From: JBBIPA01 sp037443085
Lineage (GTDB): Bacteria; Chloroflexota; Dehalococcoidia; GIF9; UBA5629
DNA: 12,000 nucleotides
Direction: 5' to 3'
Assembly (NCBI GenBank): GCA_037443085.1
Contig: JBBIPA010000054.1
Span: 1 to 12,000 of the forward strand
The notes beneath the pieces were generated by a model, which worked only from the letters and a program-made list of their open reading frames with translations, was not told the DNA's origin and did not search any database. Shown here piece after piece: positions 1 through 6,960 of the stretch. How positions within the stretch are numbered: the first letter of the stretch is position 1; each line of letters opens with the position of its first letter. The position numbers and the translations under genes were made by a program.

Positions 1-86
1 GTCTGAATATTAACCGGACTTCATCTGAAAATCCTGTACAAAGTAAGTTTGCAGCTCATTACATAACTATCGAGGTAAGCGTTTCA

Positions 87-1934
87 ATGTTTGTTATAGG
101 AACCGCCGGTCATATAGACCATGGCAAATCGCTATTAGTACAGAAACTGACAGGTATCGACCCTGATCGACTGCGCGAGGAGAAAGAACGGGGCATGACC
201 ATTGACCTGGGGTTTGCCTGGTTGAAGTTACCCAGTGGTAAAGAAGTTGGAGTAGTAGATGTGCCGGGGCATGAGCGCTTTATCAAGAACATGCTGGCTG
301 GTGTTGGCGGCATAGACCTGGCCCTTCTCATCGTGGCTGCTAATGAAGGTGTGATGCCTCAGACCAGGGAGCATCTGGCCATACTGGACCTACTGAAAAT
401 ACGCAAAGGGATTGTGGTCATAACCAAGAAAGACCTGGTTGACGAAGAATTATTAACACTGATCAAGATTGAGGTTGAGGAACTGATGAAGTCGACCACG
501 TTGTCGGATGCTCCTCTTGTGGCGATATCTGCAGTAACCGGCGAAGGGCTGCAAACTCTAATTGCTACTATTGATCAGCTTCTCATGTCTGCTGAGCCAC
601 GCAAGGACATAGGTCGCCCCAGGCTGTTCATAGACCGTGCCTTTACTATTGCCGGCTCAGGCACTGTGGTTACTGGAACGTTAATTGATGGTTCTTTGGC
701 TGTTGGGGAGGAAGTTGAGATTGTTCCTTCGGGATTAAAGGCGCGGTTAAGGGTTTTGCAAACACATAAAACGAAGGTAGAAACTGCAGTTCCGGGTAGT
801 CGCGTAGCTGCTAATCTAGTTGGTGTAGCTACTGAGCAACTGGAACGTGGTTATGTACTCACCAGGCAGGGCTGGCTAATGCCGACTAAGAGATTGGATG
901 TCAGACTCAATCTGTTAGCGAATTTGCGTTATCCTTTAAAACATGGGGCTATGGTGAGTTTTTTTGTGGGGGCTGCTGAGGTCCCTGCCAAGATTCATCT
1001 GCTGGAAAAAGAGGATATTGTTCCTGGGTCTAGCGCCTGGGCGCAGCTGGCTCTGGATAAACCAGTGGCTGTAGTCAAGGATGACCGCTTTATCATCAGG
1101 TCTACCGAAGATACATTGGGGGGTGGTACTGTCGTTGTTTCTCATGCCCGGCGTCATCGCAGATTCCGCACTGAGATTATAAAGAACCTTGAATTAATAG
1201 ATGGTAGTGTAACAGGCGAGGCGTTGATTGCGGTATTGGAGACAAAGCAGCCTCTGGAGCTGGGTCAACTTTCAGTGCAGTGCAACTTGTCCCTTGACGA
1301 AGCGAAGACGGTGATGTTGGAATTGGCTCAGCAAAAGAAACTAATAACAATAGGCCAGGGCAATGGCGCTATTCTATTCACCAGTTCTGGATGGAATCGA
1401 TTAATAAAAAAAGCAGAGATGATACTGCAGGGATATCATCGGAAATTTGCTACCAGGCAAGGTATACCTAAAGGCGAGCTAAGCAGTAAATTGGGGTTGC
1501 TGCCGCACTCTCCTGTTTTAGAGAAGTTAATTCGTGAGGGAATTCTTATTGAGGATGGGGCTGCTGTTCGTTTGTCGTCTCATCAGATACGGCTTACTCC
1601 AGAGCAGCAGTTAAAGATTGATACTTTCCTGAAGTCTTTAAATCGAAACCCTTATGCGCCGTCGACTGATATAACGCTCGAATCGGATTTACTCAATCTG
1701 TTGCTAGAGCAAAATAAGGTGGTGAGAGTGGGCAACGGAGTTGTTTTTGCCAGGGCTGCTTATGATGAAATGGTAAGCAAGATACTTGCTTATGCCAGGG
1801 AACAGGGTAAGATCACGCTGGCCGAAGTGCGTGATATGTTTGACACGAGCCGAAAGTATGCCAAGCCATTGCTGGAGTACATGGATGAAAAAAAGCTTAC
1901 GCGCCGTGTAGGCGATGACAGGGTTGCCAGATAG
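87..1934 (+). CDS. selB: SelB, selenocysteine-specific translation elongation factor
   Basis: A GTPase that takes the place of EF-Tu for Sec-tRNA-Sec and delivers it to the ribosome at UGA codons followed by a SECIS hairpin. The 615-residue length matches the bacterial family (about 600-640). The N-terminal GTPase domain shows the G1 loop GHIDHGKS (residues 8-15), DVPGH (58-62) and TKKD (113-116). EF-Tu-like beta-barrel domains follow from about 170 to 360. The rest, to residue 615, is the winged-helix region that binds the SECIS RNA in this family. The ATG at 87 is preceded by GAGGT at 72-76 (10-base spacing). The frame stays open back to the window edge but has no ATG, GTG or TTG there, and MFVIGTAGHIDHGKS is the usual family N-terminus. 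The stop lies 4 bases from the stop of the facing gene. Cognate partners in the window are tRNA-Sec (3010-3106) and fdhA with its in-frame TGA. Confidence 0.96.
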   Translation: MFVIGTAGHIDHGKSLLVQKLTGIDPDRLREEKERGMTIDLGFAWLKLPSGKEVGVVDVPGHERFIKNMLAGVGGIDLALLIVAANEGVMPQTREHLAILDLLKIRKGIVVITKKDLVDEELLTLIKIEVEELMKSTTLSDAPLVAISAVTGEGLQTLIATIDQLLMSAEPRKDIGRPRLFIDRAFTIAGSGTVVTGTLIDGSLAVGEEVEIVPSGLKARLRVLQTHKTKVETAVPGSRVAANLVGVATEQLERGYVLTRQGWLMPTKRLDVRLNLLANLRYPLKHGAMVSFFVGAAEVPAKIHLLEKEDIVPGSSAWAQLALDKPVAVVKDDRFIIRSTEDTLGGGTVVVSHARRHRRFRTEIIKNLELIDGSVTGEALIAVLETKQPLELGQLSVQCNLSLDEAKTVMLELAQQKKLITIGQGNGAILFTSSGWNRLIKKAEMILQGYHRKFATRQGIPKGELSSKLGLLPHSPVLEKLIREGILIEDGAAVRLSSHQIRLTPEQQLKIDTFLKSLNRNPYAPSTDITLESDLLNLLLEQNKVVRVGNGVVFARAAYDEMVSKILAYAREQGKITLAEVRDMFDTSRKYAKPLLEYMDEKKLTRRVGDDRVAR

Positions 1935-1938
1935 AAAG

Positions 1939-2691
1939 TTAGTCAGGTAGCACGAATGGGGCGGGCTCATCTGTTTTAAACGAGAAATTGCCGGAAACGA
2001 CTTCGTGACCGGCGGCATCCTTTGATTTAACTCTGTAATGGTACGTAGCTCCAGCTTTTAGGTTTGTTATAGTGATAAAATGTGAGGTTGCCCCTGTCGA
2101 TTTTGTCGTGGAGGGGTCGTTTTGGGGTATTGCTGGCTCTAAGAAGCCATATTGACTACTCCTGCCATATTCTACCTGACTGCTGCATGGCTTGTCCGTT
2201 TGCCACACGATCTGAGCGCTTGTTTTACCCTTGTGGGCAACTGCTACTCCTGAGATGGTGGGGAGACTGGTATCCGGCTTTGGGCTGAATTGCGTGAAAA
2301 TGAAGATACCCAGGCCGATTACGATAACAGCTAAGAACAGGAGTAGAAAGTATCTGGTAGAGGATGAGCGTTCTCTGCTCGCTGTGGTGGCCCATCCAGA
2401 TTGCTGCCATCCACCGGCTTGTTGCGAACCCCAGCCAACAGGCTGCTGTGCATTCCAGCCTTGGGGTTGTGGTGGTGTGTACCATCTCTGTTGTTGGGTA
2501 TTCCAATTGGGTTGTTGAGGTACATTTCTACTAGCAGATGCCCCGCATGAAGGGCAGATTCTAACCCCTGGACTGATAGCAGTGCCGCAGTAAGGGCATC
2601 CGGTGCTCAATGATGTGCCGCAGTACTGACAGAAGGTCTGTCCGTACTTAGCTGGCGACCCACAATTGTGACATCTATTTGTCTGCTGCAT
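1939..2691 (-). CDS. Membrane-anchored double zinc-ribbon protein with GW/Q-rich linker and FN3-like domain
   Basis: A 250-residue protein of unknown function. Eight cysteines in four CxxC pairs (7/10, 21/24, 32/35, 46/49) form two N-terminal zinc ribbons. Residues about 57-103 are a low-complexity linker rich in Gln, Trp, Gly and Pro with repeated GW units. One hydrophobic segment (about 114-134) is a likely transmembrane helix. Residues about 145-245 look like a fibronectin type III-like beta sandwich, with a conserved-looking core around TSAQIVWQTD, the later YHYRVKS and a C-terminal FSFKTDEP. The predicted layout is zinc ribbons in the cytosol and the FN3-like domain outside. The ATG at 2691 has no clear Shine-Dalgarno site; an in-frame stop a few codons upstream rules out a longer start. 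It lies 29 bases after the C2H2 gene, so the two are probably cotranscribed. A link to FDH biogenesis is only suggested by position. Confidence 0.85.
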   Translation of the reverse strand: MQQTNRCHNCGSPAKYGQTFCQYCGTSLSTGCPYCGTAISPGVRICPSCGASASRNVPQQPNWNTQQQRWYTPPQPQGWNAQQPVGWGSQQAGGWQQSGWATTASRERSSSTRYFLLLFLAVIVIGLGIFIFTQFSPKPDTSLPTISGVAVAHKGKTSAQIVWQTDKPCSSQVEYGRSSQYGFLEPAIPQNDPSTTKSTGATSHFITITNLKAGATYHYRVKSKDAAGHEVVSGNFSFKTDEPAPFVLPD

Positions 2692-2720
2692 GCTGGTCTT
2701 TGTGGTAAACAGAGGTTATT

Positions 2721-2969
2721 CTAGCCAAGCCTGGCAATAACTACCTCCCCATCACGCAAGATAACACTCATTGTGCGGTGACAGTTGGGACAGGTGAGAG
2801 GGCCGCTATAATTGGCTTTAGCAGGATCCAGTGGGATTTTTTTGGCGCAACCTAAACAGGTCACGCCTTTAGGCCCTTCATCTCTGGGAGCTTGATGTTG
2901 CTTCTTGTGGTTGGCTAGCTGCTGTATGTCATCAAATTCAATTCCGCAGGTAACGCATTTGAAACGCAC
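2721..2969 (-). CDS. Small C2H2 zinc-finger plus zinc-ribbon protein
   Basis: An 82-residue protein of unknown function with two probable metal sites. The N-terminal 25 residues follow the classical C2H2 zinc-finger spacing: F3, C5, C8, F12, L18, H21, H25 (C-x2-C-x12-H-x3-H with the three hydrophobic core positions filled). A second site uses two CxxC pairs (C38/C41 and C60/C63), a zinc-ribbon arrangement. The start is a GTG at 2969, supported by AGGAG six bases upstream; no nearby ATG gives the full finger. The gene begins 40 bases after the 3' end of tRNA-Sec and is followed, 29 bases on, by another zinc-ribbon gene. It could bind nucleic acid or protein, or act as a metal-handling factor; the sequence does not decide. 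No DNA-binding role should be assumed from one finger. Confidence 0.82.
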   Translation of the reverse strand: MRFKCVTCGIEFDDIQQLANHKKQHQAPRDEGPKGVTCLGCAKKIPLDPAKANYSGPLTCPNCHRTMSVILRDGEVVIARLG

Positions 2970-3009
2970 TTCTTTCTCCTTTTCGTTTTGTTACATTTTA
3001 CCTGGAAGC

Positions 3010-3106
3010 TGGCGGGAGCGTATGGGAGTCGAACCCACCGAAGACATTACCGATGCCTCCCGACGGATTTGAAGTCCGCGAAGCCCACCGGGACTTAAAC
3101 GCCCCC
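3010..3106 (-). tRNA. selC: tRNA-Sec (anticodon TCA)
   Basis: A 97-base selenocysteine tRNA. On the minus strand it starts GGGGGCGT and ends ACGCTCCC-G-CCA, giving an 8-bp acceptor stem (one G-U) with an encoded CCA. The D arm has a 6-bp stem AAGTCC/GGGCTT with a 4-base loop, the anticodon loop is CTTCAAA with anticodon TCA, and the extra arm has an 8-bp stem. The T arm is 5 bp (outer pair G-U) with loop TTCGACT. The 8+5 acceptor/T geometry, six-pair D stem and long variable arm are the marks of bacterial tRNA-Sec. The gene lies 15 bases after the tatC stop and 40 bases before the C2H2 gene, all on one strand, leaving no obvious room for its own promoter outside tatC. It may be processed from the tat transcript (inference). 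Confidence 0.97.
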
Positions 3107-3121
3107 ATTTTAATTTGCCTG

Positions 3122-3856
3122 TTAGCTGTTTGCTGAACTTGGTACCTCTTTCTTTCGCCGAGCTATCCTTGATAATATGATACCAAATTCATAGAGGATT
3201 ATAACAGGCACAGCTACCAAACTCTGATTAACAGGGTCAAAGGTGGGGGTGATGACAGCTCCAATTATGAAGGCGACGAGGTAGGCGGCTTTGCGGAATT
3301 TTGTTAGCCATTGTGGTTTAACAATTCCTATTTTAGATAGAAAGAATATGACGATGGGGATCTCAAAACACAGGCCGATCCAGAAAAGCAGATTGGTGAG
3401 TACTGAAACGTAGTTTCCCACTTTTATCATGGGTTCGGCGATATCGCTGCCGAACGTAAAAAGGAATTGCAGGGCTGGAGGTAGCAGTACGAAATAAGCG
3501 AAGGTAGCACCAATGAGAAAGCATATAGCTATTGCCGGCAACATGATATAGACATAGCTCCGTTCTCGTTTGGTCAATGCCGGGCGGACAAACATTACTA
3601 TCTGATAGACGATGAAGGGTAGGGCCAGGATGACCGCGATAATAAGCGTTACCTTGGCGTAGGTGCCCAGCATTTCAGTGACTTCGGTGTAGATAAGCTT
3701 GATGCCTGGTACAGGCTTCATCAGTATGTCGAAGACGTATTTAGCTGCAAAGAAAGAGATAGGAATAGCGACGACAAGGGCAATGACAGACCTGGTCAGA
3801 CAAGACCGTAGTTCTTTCAAATGTCCTATGAAGGAGAGTTGTTTGTCGTCACTCAT
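3122..3856 (-). CDS. tatC: TatC, Sec-independent (twin-arginine) protein translocase core subunit
   Basis: The polytopic receptor of the Tat pathway, which recognises twin-arginine signal peptides with TatB and recruits TatA to move folded proteins across the membrane. The 244-residue length fits the family (about 240-260). The N-terminal HLKELRSCL at residues 12-20 matches the conserved cytosolic HLxELRxRL motif. About six hydrophobic segments follow, and the C-terminal stretch from VITPTFDPVNQSL to YEFGIILSR matches the conserved last two helices. The start ATG (3856-3854) overlaps the end of the tatB-like gene by 8 bases (ATGAGTGA), implying translational coupling. An evident substrate is FdhA, encoded upstream in the same array and bearing SRREFLK. 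Confidence 0.96.
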   Translation of the reverse strand: MSDDKQLSFIGHLKELRSCLTRSVIALVVAIPISFFAAKYVFDILMKPVPGIKLIYTEVTEMLGTYAKVTLIIAVILALPFIVYQIVMFVRPALTKRERSYVYIMLPAIAICFLIGATFAYFVLLPPALQFLFTFGSDIAEPMIKVGNYVSVLTNLLFWIGLCFEIPIVIFFLSKIGIVKPQWLTKFRKAAYLVAFIIGAVITPTFDPVNQSLVAVPVIILYEFGIILSRIARRKKEVPSSANS

Positions 3857-4145
3857 GCGGCTTTTCGTCTGGCGCTGATGTCGGAACTACGACTTGAGTA
3901 TTGGCCTGTTCCGTTTTATCTGAAGGCTCTGGAGCAGGCAGTGTTTTTGGTGCTGTTTCCGCTTTGTCTTCGACTGATAGTTCCTCACTGACGGTCTTGC
4001 TCAGGTCGAATGTGGCTTTTCTGAGGTTACGGTATAATTTGCCTGCTTTGGCGGCCATGCCAGGCAGTTTCTCAGGGCCGAGGAATATAAATGCCAGTAT
4101 CAGGATAAGAATTAGTTCCAGGGGGCCTATGCCCATAAAATCCAT
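3849..4145 (-). CDS. tatB: TatB-like Sec-independent translocase subunit
   Basis: A 98-residue, single-span member of the TatA/TatB family. The short N-terminus carries GIGPLEL, with a Glu at the start of the membrane helix (residues about 9-22). The hinge FLGPEKLP follows, then an amphipathic helix (about 30-55) and an acidic, Pro-rich tail. The LGPxxLP hinge resembles TatB more than TatA, and the order tatA-tatB-tatC here is that of classical tat operons, so I call it TatB-like. Some bacteria use two TatA-type proteins, so TatA2 is the alternative. The start may be the ATG at 4145 or the one three codons later at 4136; no strong Shine-Dalgarno decides. A 116-base gap (4146-4261) separates it from tatA. 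Confidence 0.85.
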   Translation of the reverse strand: MDFMGIGPLELILILILAFIFLGPEKLPGMAAKAGKLYRNLRKATFDLSKTVSEELSVEDKAETAPKTLPAPEPSDKTEQANTQVVVPTSAPDEKPHE

Positions 4146-4261
4146 AGGATATCTCTATTTCCAAACTACAGTTGTAGTAGTACTCAAGGTGTAACGCTAA
4201 TTCCAGCGAGGTTTGTTTAATCAGATTGGCGATGGGAAAGTTGGGCTAGAAATCCAGGCAG

Positions 4262-4528
4262 TTAGCTTTTTTCTTTAGATTCAGTTTCGCCTGATGTGGT
4301 GACAGCTTTGGTTTTGCTCTTGTCCTCATCATCGTCCTCAAGGCGTGCCTTGCGAAATTCTCTGATGCTCTTGCCGATGGCGCCGCCTACCTGGGGCAGT
4401 TTGCCGACACCGAAGATAATAAGGACAACAACCAAAATGATAACGATTTCAGGCCACCCGAAACTTTGAAATATCGCATTTGCGAAAGATAGTGCGTCTG
4501 GCAAAGACAGCACACTTGGAAAAGACAT
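4262..4528 (-). CDS. tatA: TatA, Sec-independent translocase pore-forming subunit
   Basis: An 88-residue TatA, the subunit that oligomerises to let folded Tat substrates through. After a 23-residue N-terminal extension comes FGWPEIVIIL, a single membrane helix (about 26-40), the hinge FGVGKLP, an amphipathic helix with IGKSIREFRKA (51-61), and a charged tail. This is the classical TatA pattern, apart from an N-terminus longer than the usual few residues. The ATG at 4528 is chosen because AAGGAGG lies five bases upstream; the longer frame reaching 4594 would run through the -10 box of a promoter. That promoter (TTGACC-17-TATAAT) should make tatABC independent of fdh expression. Confidence 0.94.
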   Translation of the reverse strand: MSFPSVLSLPDALSFANAIFQSFGWPEIVIILVVVLIIFGVGKLPQVGGAIGKSIREFRKARLEDDDEDKSKTKAVTTSGETESKEKS

Positions 4529-4540
4529 CGTTTCCTCCTT
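4529..4540 (-). promoter_or_regulatory. Strong Shine-Dalgarno site that fixes the tatA start
   Basis: On the minus strand AAGGAGG is followed by five bases and then ATG (4528). This supports the 88-residue TatA over a version extended by 22 codons. Confidence 0.85.
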
Positions 4541-4565
4541 TGGTATTGACCCTTTGTAAGTTCGT

Positions 4566-4594
4566 ATTATAGCATCACACGTACCCTCGGTCAA
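4566..4594 (-). promoter_or_regulatory. Sigma70-type promoter for tatABC
   Basis: On the minus strand TTGACC (4594-4589), a 17-base spacer and TATAAT (4571-4566) match the consensus at 11 of 12 positions. A TG one base before the -10 makes it also an extended -10 promoter. The predicted transcription start is near 4559, giving a leader of about 30 bases with a strong ribosome site before tatA. It begins about 20 bases after the fdhE stop. Confidence 0.82.
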
Positions 4595-4598
4595 AGCA

Positions 4599-4619
4599 AA
4601 TAGCTGTGGGGTAGCTATT
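4599..4619 (-). terminator. Possible weak hairpin at the end of fdhE
   Basis: A perfect 7-bp inverted repeat, AATAGCT with a 7-base loop, straddles the fdhE stop codon. It is followed on the minus strand only by TGCTTTG, not a proper U tract, so termination would be partial at best. It lies between fdhE and the tat promoter, where attenuation of read-through would make sense. Confidence 0.35.
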
Positions 4620-5481
4620 CGGATTTGTAGTTTGACTCATGAGCCTGGCGGTCCAGGTCGAGGGTAAGGATGCGTTCCAAAGGCAGGAATATTTCTGCCT
4701 CTGTCTTTCTCATGTCAATCGACTTCAGATACAGATGGCATTTTTCGCAGACGTATAAGCGGTATAAATTGGCATCATCAGTAAAGTAGGCCAGTGTTGT
4801 CTGGTCGTCATTACTACAGTGCGGGCAGACGAGGCGATAGAAAAGCCATAAGGCATCACAAAGCGAGCAAAGGAGCCATCTGGCCCCATCTTTTTCCTTA
4901 TCCAGGAAAGCAAAATCGGGACTACCTCCACAGACGGGGCAATGCCTTTTGTACCATGCTTCCTGGGACACCGAGGGTAGCAGTGCATCGGCATAAGCCG
5001 CAAGGAATGGATAGAAAGTAGCCTGTAAAATGCTTGATAGTAATGGTTTGATAGTATCGCTTTTAGTGGTATTATTGCGAGGTAGCGTTTTTATGCCGAA
5101 CCATATTTTAGCCTTGTCTTTCAGGGTATCGAGGTTGTTTCCTGTTTGCTTCAGTTCCTCTATTTCTGTTGCCTCTAGCGATAAGAATTCGGAGGTTACA
5201 TCAGCCACTTCATTAAAGAGCTTTTGAAAACTAATCCAATCAATTTCAAGATCAGGGAAGGTGACAGATGGCTTCCCCTGGGACAAGCGCTCGGTGGCTT
5301 TCCTCTTTAGTTCAGTAAGAGCATCAGAAAGGTCGGGTAATTTGGCTTCCTTTTGTATTATAAGTATGCGGCGATAGAATTCTAAAGAATTTGGCAGAGG
5401 CTGTTCAGCCTCTGCCAACCTGTTCAAGATTTTGTCAACTACCTCTCCATGAGGGGTGGACAGCGGTGCTTTATCACTCAT
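4615..5481 (-). CDS. fdhE: FdhE, formate dehydrogenase accessory protein
   Basis: A cytosolic protein required in other bacteria for activity of exported respiratory formate dehydrogenases; it binds FdhA and iron. As drawn it has 288 residues. The C-terminal half holds four CxxC pairs (about 181/184, 205/208, 219/222, 245/248), including CPVCGG and CPHC, which form the family's rubredoxin-like metal sites. The N-terminal half is helical and charged. I chose the ATG at 5481 because it overlaps the fdhC stop as ATGA, the usual sign of translational coupling. An in-frame ATG eight codons upstream (5505) is the alternative; neither has a strong Shine-Dalgarno. Its position directly after the fdhABC structural genes supports the assignment. 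Confidence 0.93.
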   Translation of the reverse strand: MSDKAPLSTPHGEVVDKILNRLAEAEQPLPNSLEFYRRILIIQKEAKLPDLSDALTELKRKATERLSQGKPSVTFPDLEIDWISFQKLFNEVADVTSEFLSLEATEIEELKQTGNNLDTLKDKAKIWFGIKTLPRNNTTKSDTIKPLLSSILQATFYPFLAAYADALLPSVSQEAWYKRHCPVCGGSPDFAFLDKEKDGARWLLCSLCDALWLFYRLVCPHCSNDDQTTLAYFTDDANLYRLYVCEKCHLYLKSIDMRKTEAEIFLPLERILTLDLDRQAHESNYKSE

Positions 5482-6119
5482 TTTTTGGCGATTCTCTGAT
5501 ACCATTTCCCATGATGAGATTTGGCGTAATCTTCGGTCACTGTGCCGTCTACCATGGCACTGAAAGAGCCACCGTGCTGCCGCATGAGCGGATGAATAAC
5601 ACCGAGATAGACATGCACCAGAAACATGAGGAAGACTACTATGAAGGCGACATCATGAAAGAAAATGCTCCATTGGAAGACGCCGGATGGAAGTATGTCC
5701 TTGAAGAACCACATCAGTATGCCGGTGATGACGAAGATAGGGCTGAATACCAGCAAAATGAAATACCACAATTTCTGACCGGTGTTCATTTCGTCCTGTG
5801 GAGGCATGGATTCCTCGTCAACCAGGAAATAGTAACGTGGCATTGCCATTACCCAATCAAGGTCATCCTTACCCCAGGTAAGCGCAGTTTTCAGCGATGC
5901 TGTTGCCGTCCTCGTGTTGGCAATAAGCTGCATCAACGGCGCCAGCACGAAAATGACTGCTGCTATGCGGTGTACCAGCCTGCTCCAGCTATCCTGGGCG
6001 ACCAACCCGGCATTGACGTACAGGAAGATACCGGTAATGACCAGTAGTATGAAAGCGGCGGTATGTACCCAGTGGAATATCCGGGCTACTTTGGTATATT
6101 TCTGAACTCTTTGTTCCAT
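5478..6119 (-). CDS. fdhC: Formate dehydrogenase cytochrome b (gamma) subunit
   Basis: The membrane anchor that takes electrons from FdhB through two b hemes to quinone or another membrane acceptor. The 213 residues hold four hydrophobic segments (about 15-35, 50-68, 118-137, 154-176). Candidate heme ligands are H16 or H19, H50, H155 and H169, close to the ligand positions I recall for E. coli FdnI. MNTGQKLWY (111-119) is a conserved cytosolic-side motif of this family. Two ATGs are adjacent (6122 and 6119); GGAGG lies three bases before the first and six before the second, so 6119 is the better start. It follows fdhB by about 24 bases and its stop overlaps the fdhE start. Confidence 0.94.
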   Translation of the reverse strand: MEQRVQKYTKVARIFHWVHTAAFILLVITGIFLYVNAGLVAQDSWSRLVHRIAAVIFVLAPLMQLIANTRTATASLKTALTWGKDDLDWVMAMPRYYFLVDEESMPPQDEMNTGQKLWYFILLVFSPIFVITGILMWFFKDILPSGVFQWSIFFHDVAFIVVFLMFLVHVYLGVIHPLMRQHGGSFSAMVDGTVTEDYAKSHHGKWYQRIAKK

Positions 6120-6143
6120 CATAGTCCTCCGTTTTCTTCAGTC

Positions 6144-6950
6144 CTAATGCTTGGACTTTGATTCAGCCTTGGCATTAGCGTTAGCACGAGCTGCTAGGTA
6201 ATTAAGTCCCAATCCTATTACCGCCAGACCTGCGAGAGCATATCCTGCTGGTTTAAGAACATCCTTCCAGGCTATGGCTGTCACAGGTACCTCTGGATTG
6301 GTGGGAAGTGCATGCACTTGAGGTAATTGAGTGAGGACGTACATAACATGCAGTCCACCCAGTTCCTTTTCTCCATAGAGATAGGCGTTGGGATATGTTG
6401 ATTTTAATTCCTGAACTCTCTCCTTGCCAGTATTTACCAGGTTCTGGCGGGCACCGAAGACGAGGGCGTCCGTGGGGCAGGTTTTCACACAGGATGGCTC
6501 CTGGTTATTGGAGATTCTATCAATGCACATAATGCATTTATTCATTTTCCTTATGACTGTTGCCGCACCGCCCTGCAGCTTGGGCACATTGAATGGGCAG
6601 AACTCAGCGCAGTAGCCACATCCTGTGCACAGGTCATTGTTGTAAGCCACATTGCCCAGTGGGGCATGGTACAGTGCTCCGCTGGGGCATACCTTGACAC
6701 AGGCGGCATCGGTGCAGTGCATGCAGCTTCGGCGGGTGAATAGCCAGTCAACGCCGCCGGTACGTTTACTCTCTATTTCGGTAAACTTCATTTTTATCCA
6801 GGTATTGTAGGTAAGGTCCGGTGGGTTTTCGTAGCTGCCGAAGTTTTGCGTTTTCTCACCTTCGAGTCCCCACCATTGTTTGCAGGCTACCATACAGCCC
6901 CGGCAAGCGGTGCATTTAGTTGAATCGAATAAAATTGCTTTCTCGGCCAT
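6144..6950 (-). CDS. fdhB: Formate dehydrogenase iron-sulfur (beta) subunit
   Basis: The electron-transfer subunit linking FdhA to the cytochrome b. The 268 residues contain sixteen cysteines in four ferredoxin-type groups (13/16/19/23, 76/79/84/88, 108/111/114/118, 139/142/154/158), enough for four [4Fe-4S] clusters. A C-terminal hydrophobic helix (about 233-255, with AGYALAGLAVIGLGL) would anchor it in the membrane, as in FDH-N. It has no signal peptide of its own; in this family the beta subunit is exported with the Tat-targeted alpha subunit. AGGAGGT overlaps the fdhA stop codon and sits five bases before the ATG, so the two genes are tightly coupled. Confidence 0.96.
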   Translation of the reverse strand: MAEKAILFDSTKCTACRGCMVACKQWWGLEGEKTQNFGSYENPPDLTYNTWIKMKFTEIESKRTGGVDWLFTRRSCMHCTDAACVKVCPSGALYHAPLGNVAYNNDLCTGCGYCAEFCPFNVPKLQGGAATVIRKMNKCIMCIDRISNNQEPSCVKTCPTDALVFGARQNLVNTGKERVQELKSTYPNAYLYGEKELGGLHVMYVLTQLPQVHALPTNPEVPVTAIAWKDVLKPAGYALAGLAVIGLGLNYLAARANANAKAESKSKH

Positions 6951-6960
6951 TGCTTACCTC

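Noticed and set aside
1..86. The end of selA upstream of selB
   Set aside because: Possible stops occur at 4-6 and 11-13 in the other two forward frames, but too few codons are present to recognise any protein.
4529..4594. A 22-codon extension of TatA
   Set aside because: It would read through the promoter, and the internal ATG has a near-ideal Shine-Dalgarno.
5391..6047. A 218-codon open frame on the + strand
   Set aside because: It lies antisense to fdhC and fdhE, has no Shine-Dalgarno or family resemblance, and is explained by codon use of the genes opposite.
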